Shown here piece by piece: positions 56,313 through 64,000 of a stretch of DNA of 64,000 bases. The stretch comes from Aricia agestis (lineage: Eukaryota; Arthropoda; Insecta; Lepidoptera; Lycaenidae): NCBI RefSeq assembly GCF_905147365.1, contig NC_056425.1:2177501-2241500 (forward strand). Direction: 5' to 3'. Positions within the stretch are counted from its first letter, which is position 1. Each line of letters starts with the position of its first letter. Below the pieces are notes generated by a model. The model was not told the origin of the DNA. It ran no database searches and was given only the letters and a program-made list of their open reading frames with translations. The translations under genes were made by a program, and so were the position numbers.

Positions 56313-56632
56313 CACGTGGGAGAGCCATGCTTCGGCACGAATGGGCCAGCTCAACCGGAGAAATACCACGTTCTCACAGAAAACCGGCGTGAAACAGCCC
56401 ATGCGCTGTGTTTCGCCGAGTGAGTGAGTTTACCGGAGGCCCAATTCCCTTCCATATCCTCCCCTATTCCCTTCCCTTCCCATCCCTACCCTCCCCTATT
56501 ACCCTATTCCCTCTTAAAAGGCCGGCAACGCACCTGCAGCTCTTCTGATGCTGCGAGTGTCCATGGGGGACGGAAGTTGCTTTCCACCAGGTGACCCGTT
56601 TGCTCGTTTGCCCCCTTCTTTCATAAGAAAAA
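56313..56632 (+). mobile_element. Metulj-like SINE inside the foldback element
   Basis: ACGTGGGAGAGCCATGCTTC head, GCTCAACCGG, GCCGGCAACGCACCTGCAGC, and TTTCATAAGAAAA tail. Opposite in orientation to the SINE at 57101. Confidence 0.85.
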
Positions 56633-56703
56633 CCAGTACGAGTGGAAACATAATAATAATTATTATTGTGAATTATAAAAGTAGTATTATAGCATCACGG
56701 GGA

Positions 56704-56916
56704 ACTGGGAAGGTTTTGAGCAATTATTATTGTTCGGAATTGTACATCTTGCAAGCTTTCGTCATCATTCCACGCGAAAAACATACCATCATCAATCCTC
56801 ATCACCTTGGTGAGTGGCAGTCTTCCACCGTGCATTTTTTGCGTAACATCCTGCCATGCACTGTAAAACTCAGGAATGAACTGCCATCAGTATTTGAGGA
56901 CCAATACACGTCATAG
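56704..56916 (+). pseudogene. LINE reverse transcriptase C-terminal fragment
   Basis: The frame reads LYILQAFVIIPREKHTIINP then WQSSTVHFLRNILPCTVKLR and NELPSVFEDQYTS before a stop. This is the pattern of the conserved C-terminal domain after LINE RTs (SSF...RTIRLWNELPxSVFxxxY). A short relic between the arms of the foldback element. Confidence 0.5.
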
Positions 56917-57100
56917 GAATTTAGTCCCAATCAATTTAGCCCCCAGGGTATACCCTACCCTGGGACTTAAATCCCTCTGGCGTGATAATTCTACAACACC
57001 ATGAATAATGTAAGTGTATAAGTGAAAATAGTTTCAAATTAGTTAATCACCTATAATAAAAATCTTCGTGCTAGCTAGCACATAGCAGCAGCGGCATCTG

Positions 57101-57442
57101 TTTTTTTTATGAAATAAGGGGGCAAACGAGCAAACGGGTCACTTGATGGAAAGCAACTTCCGTCGCCCATGGACACTCGCAGCATCTGAAGAGCTGCAGG
57201 TGCGTTGCCAGCCTTTTAAGGGGTAATAGGGGAGGGTAGGGAAGGGAATAGCCAATAGGGGAGGGTACGGAAGGGAATAGGGGAGGGTAGGGAAGAAAAA
57301 AGGGTAGGGGACTGGGCCGCCGTTAAACTCACTTACTCGGCAAAACACAGCGGAAGCGCTGTTTCACGCCGGTTTTCTGTGAGGACGTGGTATTTCTCCG
57401 GTCGAGCCAGCCCATTCGTGCCGAAGCATGGCTCTCCCACGT
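57101..57442 (-). mobile_element. Metulj-like SINE in the right foldback arm
   Basis: The minus-strand copy, plus strand beginning TTTTTTTATGAAATAAGGGG and ending GGCTCTCCCACGT. It interrupts the GCGGCATCTG block of the right arm, so it came after the arm formed. Confidence 0.85.
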
Positions 57443-58385
57443 CGAAAGTGTTATCAAATAAATTAATTACATTTAATTTAATAAAATTAGCGGTATAGAT
57501 TGAAATGCAACCTAGTTGCCTAGTGAATAAAGTTGCATTTCATTAAAATTTATTTAATTAACGAAGTGACTTAGAGCAAAATGATATCTATTATCGTGTT
57601 AATAAAGTTTCATTTTACTTGAATTTTTGTCGGCCTGGCGCGGCTTGTGATATCACGCGCCGTGAGAAGGAGTGGCTCGTGCTCGCCTGTTTGCTCAAGC
57701 CGCGCCTTTGAAGTTACCGACTTTAATCGGATCGGGACGCGCCTGCACGAGCCGCGCCGCGCCACCCCTTCACACGGCGCGTGGCTCGAGCGGGCGCGGC
57801 GCGGCTCGTGGTACTACGCGCCGTGAGAACGCAACCACGCCACCACTTTCTTCAGGCGCGTGGCTCGAGCTGGCGCGTGATAATAAACGCGCCTGCTCGA
57901 GCCAGCCCGAGCCACCCCTTCACACGGCGCGTGGCTCGAGCGGGCGCGGCGCGGCTTGCGATAATACGCGCCGTGAGAAGGCACCATAAGAAAAAAGGGA
58001 TGACACTACGATGTTGCCACTTTTTAATTTCTTCATTTTTTGACAGACTATAGCTAAATATTATACTTAATTGTATTTACATCTAGCTTCTTTCTATTCA
58101 TAGGTGGAAACTTGTAATTGGCATTCGAAATTCTTATTTAAGTAATTAATATTATTGATTATATGCTGTAAGTTTTCCAAATAATTTAAAATACATCCAA
58201 GCTGTTCTAACTGTGAACTTAAATAGCAGAATCAGGGTACAACTTATCATGTTAAATGCTGCGTTCGTGTTTCCTTTTGTTGGGGATTCCCCAATACTGT
58301 CATTGGAGTGTTGCAAGCTTATAAAAACAAATTAAATGTTGCCACTTACAATAACATTTAAAAGACAAAATATAACTTTTTACTC

Positions 58386-59155
58386 ATCTAGTCTTTTATA
58401 CTCCTTTTTTGTCCTCTTGGTTTACATTTTATTAACGTTCCTCTATTATACACGCTATTATACTTGTCAGTTGAAATGGCAGATCAGATAGTAAAAACCT
58501 GAACGAGAGCATATTTAGACATAAGTAAATTTAGACGTGGGAGAGCCATGCTTCGGCACGAATGGGCCAGCTCGACCGGAGAAATACCACGTTCTCAAAG
58601 AAAACCGGCATGAAACATTACCGGAGGCCCAATCCCCTACTCTATTCCCTTCCCTACCCTCCCCTATTCCCTTCCCTTCCCATCCCTACCCTCCCATATT
58701 ACCCTATTCCCTCTTAAAAGGCCGGCAACGCACCTGGTCTTCTGATGCTGCGAGTGTCCATGGGCGACGGAATTTGCTTTCCATCAGGTGACCCGTTTGC
58801 TTGTTTGCCCCCTTATTTCATAAAAAAAAGTAATAGACATTTTTAAGTAGTACTTACATTCTGTCTACTCTGGTCATAGACTTATAGCATTATAGGTTTA
58901 TGACTCTGGTAGTACCATAAACCTTTAATGGTAGTACCGTACCTAGACATTTTTAAGAATATTAATTTAAGTTTTGATATGGCCGGGGCTGATTCCTTGT
59001 GTCTCCTGTACTGGAATAATAAACTCCGTAACGCCTAAATTAACTGTAGTTTCAAAAATTAATTTTCCTACTTACATTTTTGTCGACAAAACCAAGAAGA
59101 AATTTTAGTAATAAAATGAAAACTAAGAGTACAAAAAAGGAGTATAAAAGACGAG
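58386..59155. repeat. 46-bp inverted repeats bracketing a SINE
   Basis: CATCTAGTCTTTTATACTCC at 58386 pairs with GGAGTATAAAAGACGAGATG ending 59155, with a few mismatches further in. It may be the ends of a degraded foldback element. Confidence 0.6.
58534..58829 (+). mobile_element. Metulj-like SINE with a small internal deletion
   Basis: ACGTGGGAGAGCCATGCTTC to TTTCATAAAAAAAA. The part between GGCATGAAACA and TTACCGGAGG lacks the usual GCGCTTGCGCTGTG block, and CTGCAGCT is also missing. Confidence 0.85.
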
Positions 59156-59370
59156 ATGACGCCCGCAACTCCGCTGCACCAAAATTCGTTTAAAGTGCGG
59201 GAACCGTACACTTTCCGGGATAAATACTAAATAGTATCCTAGTTCTTTTCCGGGACTCAAAGTGTCTCCATACCAATTTTCAACAAAATCGGTTCAGTGG
59301 TTTAAGCGTGAAGAGGTAACAGACAGACAAACAGACAAACTTTTGTATTTATAATAATATTAGTATAGAT
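59155..59370 (+). mobile_element. GACGCCCGC-family (Helitron-like) element, full copy
   Basis: GATGACGCCCGCAACTCCGC, GGGAACCGTACACTTTCCGG, AAAATCGGTTCAGTGGTTTA, CAGACAGACAAACAGACAAA, TTTATAATAATATTAGTATA. Confidence 0.7.
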
Positions 59371-59774
59371 TTTTGAGTTTTTCTAAACCGACCTACAACG
59401 TTGTTAATTGGTTAGTTTTAATTTAAAAAAAAGTAGTGGAAGTTGATATTTTTATCGTTGGTTAAACTTTTGACAAAATTTCCAGTCAAATAACTTTAGA
59501 ACCTGGCACAAAAATAATTTAAATTTGTCGTCCCTGCGTACTTTTTAAACACAAAATAGTAAAATCCCAAAAGTAGGATTAAGTCCTTAAAATAAATGTC
59601 AGCGCATTCAAATCCGTCTAATTACGAACCTGAGTCTAGACTAGAATGCGCTTTGAACACCTAGGCGCTAGGCAGACTACCTAGGTAGTCTGAATGAGCT
59701 GAAAATTCTGTCGTGAATACTCACCAATTAGCGACCACTCCAATGCCATTACAACCCTCTTTAAAGTTTCTATA
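59371..59774. other. Intergenic, nothing recognised
   Basis: No repeat shared with the window and no domain-bearing frame. A small palindrome ACCTAGGCGCTAGGCAGACT / AGTCTGAATG-type words lies near 59660-59690. Confidence 0.35.
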
Positions 59775-60412
59775 TTCGAAGACACGAGTGGATAAAGTGG
59801 GTAAGTAATAATTTGAAAATTATCGTTTTTTTGCATAAATGGAGGCGCCGTCACCGTGCAACGACACGACGCCTCCGAATGGTGCATCGCCCTATGCCCC
59901 TATTACGTGAATATTTTGCCGTTGGTGCAACGAACGTGCTTGTTTGAATAAGGATCGCAAAAGAGTTATCCTGATCTTCTTATGACGACGAATGATAAAG
60001 AAACAGAAAGTGAAGAAATATTGACCGTATATTCTTAAATTCTTCTTCTTCGTTTTTTTACAGCCAATCACAGTACATCTTGCTAAAACAAATTGCCTAA
60101 TTTAAAGGAACACATTTTTTTTGTTTGGGTGTTTCACCTTGATGACTAGGGGTGCGCGTTGCATCGTTCGCGGCAACGTACTGCGGCGCGGCATCGTGTC
60201 GTTGCACGGTGACGACGTCGCACCGTGCTTGATAGGGACGTGGGAATGATTGGAAATAAAAAAAATGTGGATTCTATTTACAGCTCACTTTATACTAACT
60301 AGATGGTGAAGTAGGTAAGTTACAAGGTTTATTCAAATTATAAGGAAAAAAATCAGTAATTGCTCTTATGTTGTAAAATGTTAGTTACCCACTTCATCCA
60401 CTCATGTCTTCA
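59775..60412. mobile_element. Diverged foldback element
   Basis: GAAGACACGAGTGGATAAAG pairs with CTTCATCCACTCATGTCTTC, and CACCGTGCAACGACACGA (near 59857) with TCGTGTCGTTGCACGGTG (near 60196). The central part is unpaired. Confidence 0.65.
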
Positions 60413-60577
60413 TTTCAGCAGTAAAGTAAACTCACATATTAGCGGATCTTGTATTTTTAGCCGTGTGTCCGTGGCATCGTAGCATCAAATCAGTTGGGCC
60501 GGTTTTGCATTTTTTTAACGGAGGTTATCAATTGATCAATCCATACAAACATACGAATCGAATTGATAACCTCCTTT

Positions 60578-60987
60578 TTAGGGTTCTGTAACCCTATTAC
60601 GGAGATTTCGTTGTCTGTCCGTCTGTCTGTCTCCAGGCTGTAACTCAAGAACTGCTATAGCTAGACTTTTGAAAATTTTACAGATTGTGTATTTATGTTG
60701 CCGCTATAACAAAAAGTAGGTACTAGAAATAAAATAAATACAACAAACATGATTATTTTTGCCTTTTTTGCTCGATATCAATAATGGCAAGCGGTAGCAC
60801 TAGAAATTTTCACATAATCCTGAAAAATATATTGTGTACTTTAATAATTGAAATAAAAATTTAATAAAATAAATATTTAAGTCGGGCTCCCATACAAAAA
60901 ACACAATTTTGGCATGGTTTTGGTCTATTACAGTACGGAACCCTTAGTGCGCGAGTCCGACTCGCACTAATAGGCCGATTTTTGTCA
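60578..60987 (+). mobile_element. GGTTCCGTACCC-family repeat, nearly full copy
   Basis: TTTTTAGGGTTCTGTAACCC start, GTCTGTCCGTCTGTCTGTCT, CCAGGCTGTAACTCAAGAAC, AGTACGGAACCCTTAGTGCG, hairpin GCGAGTCCGACTCGC, then CCGATTTTTG. Immediately upstream GGTTATCAATTGAT / AATTGATAACC form a small inverted pair. Confidence 0.7.
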
Positions 60988-61500
60988 TTTGTTTAATTTG
61001 AAATGTTCTAATGGGTCAAATTAATGTTTGTTTTTTTTTTAAGTATACTAATAATTTTTAATTACCGAGTGTCAGTAATCGGTGTGTTCACCTTATAACC
61101 CTGGTACTTTTTATTAGCATCTGTTTCGAAACGCGCCTCATTGAATGCCTCAGCTCAACCTTCTATCAAATCATTGAACCCATTTCTTTACCGATCTTTT
61201 ATTCTTTCTTTTCTTTTTTCCCTTTCTTTTCTATATTTTCCTTTCTTTCCTATCATTCCCTTTCGACACGAGTGCCCGAGTATATTGTCAATCACTTGTT
61301 TTTTAGTTCAATTACGTTGGGAAAAGTGTTGTCAATGCAATCAATATTTTACCAACAAAAGAAAAAATAAGAATATACTAACTTGAATAATAATCATTAA
61401 AATTATAATTTTGTTCTTGTTTTGCAAACGCCCGAACAAGGCATAAGTTGTATATTTCGTCAATGTATGTTGATTTATATATACTTGATTTATATGTACT
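60988..61500. other. Intergenic, nothing recognised
   Basis: The open frame at 61141-61386 is a TTCTTTTCTTTT-type low-complexity run and is not a convincing gene. Confidence 0.4.
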
Positions 61501-61548
61501 TGGTTGCAAATAAAAATTTTGAATTTGAATTTGAATTTGAAATTGAGA
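61420..61548 (+). mobile_element. Probable LINE 3' end
   Basis: AATAAAAATTTTGAATTTGA followed by more TTTGAA units is the tail type of lepidopteran CR1-like LINEs. The body is too short to classify. Confidence 0.45.
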
Positions 61549-61721
61549 ATATTATATAAAGGCCCAATGTCACCAACGTCTGTTAGTGTTAACAGCTTCT
61601 TAAAATGTAAGTCATAAGAAAAACAAAAGAGGTAAGTAACGTGATACTAATTCAAGCGTTAACTTTAACAGTCGTTGGTGAAATAGCAAATGTCATATTA
61701 TAAAATACTAGTGACCCACCC

Positions 61722-63570
61722 CGGCGTCGCACGGGTATAAAATATATAGCCACTGAAAAAATGATAAAAATCAATATCCTTCACGTGCTCTACTTCTTAT
61801 CTGTGCCAAATAACAAAAAAATTCTCCAGTAGTTCGCGAGATAAGCCCTATTAAATAATTTTCCCCGTTTTTCCACATTTTCCTCTATTTCTTCGCTCCT
61901 GTTAGTTTTAGCGTAATAAAATATAGCCTATAGGGCAGTTCCATAAACTAAAAAATAAAATACCCGATTTTGGTATTAAAAATACTTAATTATAGTCACA
62001 ACATTATGGCACTATTAAGATTTTATAGAAGCAACAATTTCTAAGCATTACTTTTCTAGCAAAGCTGTCATTTGTGAGATGATGTCGTGAACTCGGCTGA
62101 GTGTGGTTTTGTGTGATGAAGTTCTGACTTTGTTTTCACGTTATGTATTTTAAATTCTTGTCATATTTTGTTACACACTGATTGTTCAAACAAATAAATA
62201 CCGATATAGCTTTTGAGATTCGAAAAATTCATTTTTATAAACATATAATAGGCTTGTAAGATCACAGTGTCGAGTTGTAGTGTCGGTCACATAAAAATCA
62301 TTACTTTTGTCTATAACTACAGCAAAATTACTTTTACATCAACAAAATTAGAAACTTTCCTACGTGACGGCGTTACTCAAATGATACCGGCATTAAAAGT
62401 TTGTCATCTTTTTTTATAACACCTAAACTCTAAAAAATATTTTTGTAGTGTCAGTCACATTGTAGAGAAAGAAGCAGAAAGCTAAATTATTATTTTAAGA
62501 ACCTGCCAGACCACCTGAAACTCAAATAAAATCCAAAATTTTGCGATGTCTGGAAATGGGAAGCAATTGTCACAAAAATCTAGCAGTAGGATATGAGATT
62601 ATTACAGATATCGCAAGAAAATAAGATAATATTATTGATTTTTAAACTTTATTGAACGTAAGATAGACCTGTAGAACTGGAAACCTTCTAAAGTAATAGC
62701 GACCGAAACTTCATAGTGTCTGGTCGTTCTTACCTCTATAGAGCTCATACAATGGAAAATTTTTAGCTTAAAAAAAAGACGAACGTCTGCCTGTCGCTGC
62801 CTCTTGGGTTATTATGTTAATAGTTTTTGAGAAGGTTTCGTGTTGAGTTATTTTTTGACTAATTATTAGTGATTTCGTTTTTGTGACGTTTAAGTTCAAA
62901 AAAAGCATTTTAATGAATTAACTAATTACTTATTAGCTTTTATATACTTTTAGAGTTCGTACTGTACATGCTGAGATACATAAATTTTAAAGTTTAATGT
63001 AAAACTACCGACTTTTACCTGCACAAAGTGAGTGTAGTGTCGGTCACGTTTTGGGCTGTAGTGTCGGTCACAATTTCTCTTGCTAATAAATATTTTTTTA
63101 AATAACTTACAGGTTATAAGTAACCATTTTATAATAGTTTGTTTCATGCACTTTCGATAAAAATACTAAGTAGAGTTATTTAGCACACAGAGAGGAAGAT
63201 TATTGGTGTTTACAAACACTCTCGGAAACGACTTCCTTTTGCATGTAGTGTCGGTCACGTTTATGTTTGACAAAATAAATGCTATTTAAAAACAACAGTG
63301 TATACCATTTTTTCTACATAAGTTAACTTGTTTTATCTGCTACAAAGCCATCTTAAAATTGATACTAACAACATGATAGTAACCATAATATATGACAAAA
63401 TAAAACGCAAGTCGTATCAAATGTAGAGTCAGTCACATATGGAATTGCCCTATAGCCTTCCTCGATAAATGGGCTATCTAACACTGAAAGAATCATCAAA
63501 ATCCGTTGCGTAGTTTTAAAGATTAAAGGGAACATGAGGGAAAAAAGCGACTTTGTTTTATAATACTAGT
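61722..63570 (+). repeat. Dispersed repeat split by an insertion
   Basis: ACCCACCCCGGCGTCGCACG start, GTTCGCGAGATAAGCCC, TAGTTTTAGCGTAATAAAAT and TATAGCCTATA. Then, after the insertion, TATAGCCTTCCTCGATAAAT, CATCAAAATCCGTTGCGTAG and TATAATACTAGTATG. The uninterrupted inverse copy is 35955-36318. Confidence 0.7.
61933..63450. mobile_element. Unclassified 1518-bp inverted-repeat element with six 15-bp motifs
   Basis: Ends GGGCAGTTCCATA and TATGGAATTGCCC. TATA at both sides (61929-61932, 63451-63454), extendable to CTATAG if the outer G/C is counted as host. The empty site is visible in 35955-36318. Inside, TGTAGTGTCGGTCAC or a close form occurs at 62276-62290, 62444-62458, 63033-63047, 63057-63071, 63244-63258 and 63422-63436, all in the same orientation. 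No long open frame, so non-autonomous. Confidence 0.8.
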
Positions 63571-64000
63571 ATGTGTAGAATATAGATCATGATATCGCGA
63601 TAGCGCCGCTATTTGAATAAGTTACATACATTTTTGCTTGTAATGCCGAACAGCGCGTTCGGGCGGATGCATAAAACCAGCCTTAGTTTAAGTATTTTCA
63701 GTTCAATAAAAATGCCTAAGTGCGATGACCCTAAAATTATCCAAGTCGGAAAACAACTTAGTCATCCGATTTAGTTGACAGTGATTGAGCTAATAAAAGT
63801 CGCACTCGAATCTTTTTGAACATTCAAACAAAGATAATCTGTCATCCTTTCAAATTTGGAACGTATTTTTTTTTCGAACAAAGAGACGTTAAATTGCAAA
63901 GGGGAGTTCTGATAAGTGTCAGGGCTGTGCGTTCGTGATTTTTTTAAATGGCGTTTATGATTTTCTCCCTCGTCGTTTTGCCAAGTGTTTGAATAGATTT
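63571..64000. other. Intergenic, nothing recognised
   Basis: No exon signature, repeat shared with the window, or RNA gene could be supported up to the window edge. Confidence 0.4.

Larger units (their letters stand above)
55691..58066. mobile_element. 2.38-kb foldback element with long arms and TTAA flanks
   Basis: The left arm 55691-56249 and right arm 56955-58066 are inverted copies, the right one enlarged by a SINE and extra GC-rich units. GTATAATATTTAGCTATAGT pairs with ACTATAGCTAAATATTATAC, and ACATCGTAGTGTCATC with GATGACACTACGATGT. Also GCAACTAGGTTGCATTTCAA / TTGAAATGCAACCTAGTTGC and ATTTATCATGCCAGAGCGAT / ATCCCTCTGGCGTGAT-type blocks. TTAA at 55687-55690 and 58067-58070. GC-rich parts (55796-55915, 57640-57990) repeat GGCTCGAGC- and GCGCGGCGCGGCT-type words. 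The middle carries a LINE fragment. Confidence 0.8.

Noticed and set aside
57672..58053. Arg/Ala-rich frames at 57672-58053
   Set aside because: They read through GC-rich repeat units of the foldback arm.
61141..61386. Plus-strand frame rich in Phe/Ser/Leu
   Set aside because: Low-complexity TTC/TTT run without a signal or domain.
1..64000. CRISPR arrays, operons, Shine-Dalgarno sites or prophage features
   Set aside because: Introns, SINEs and LINEs show a eukaryotic nuclear genome. Dispersed repeats are transposons, not spacer arrays.

Overview
The window looks like AT-rich nuclear DNA from a moth or butterfly. The evidence is intron-containing genes with GT-AG junctions, many short foldback elements and SINEs, a piggyBac transposase, a LINE reverse transcriptase, and repeat families that I recognise as typical of Lepidoptera. 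One is a Metulj-like SINE with seven full-length or near-full-length copies plus a fragment. The species cannot be fixed from the sequence alone.

Five host genes can be supported. (1) 4371-10453, minus strand: a complete seven-exon eIF3j gene (240 residues) ending in the diagnostic YDDFM. (2) 14535-21896, plus strand: a complete thirteen-exon gene for a 560-residue thioredoxin-fold protein with a long charged coil, probably of the TXNDC3/DUF4746-type insect family, with a degenerate redox motif. It is divergent from eIF3j. (3) 26436-31363, minus strand: a secreted leucine-rich-repeat (LRR) protein of 695 residues whose start codon and signal peptide are supplied by a tiny upstream exon. (4) and (5) 36799-42128 and 46537-50290, plus strand: a recent tandem pair of large LRR receptors (1116 and 1108 residues), each with a signal peptide, LRR ectodomain, helical stalk, one membrane span and a short tail. 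Their duplicated upstream DNA keeps a TATA-like box and initiator at identical spacing.

Region by region: 1-4370 holds a piggyBac 3' fragment and repeats. 4371-10453 is eIF3j, with a 5'-truncated LINE, a SINE, and PIF/Harbinger-like, hAT-like and pogo-like pieces in its introns. 10454-14534 is a repeat-rich divergent intergenic space. 14535-21896 is the thioredoxin-fold gene. 21897-26435 is repeats. 26436-31363 is LRR gene 1 with a transposon-filled first intron. 31364-36500 is repeats. 36500-50290 is the LRR duplication, with a three-level nest of transposons between the copies. 50291-64000 has no host gene that I can support and is a dense mosaic of foldback elements, SINEs and Helitron-like fragments. 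It includes a 2.4-kb TTAA-flanked foldback element and an unclassified 1.5-kb inverted-repeat element carrying six copies of a 15-bp motif.

The three LRR proteins sit next to each other and share an LRR ectodomain, a Cys cap and a helical C-terminal region. This layout recalls surface or haemolymph recognition proteins, but no ligand or pathway can be read from the sequence. eIF3j and the thioredoxin-fold gene have no evident functional link to them.
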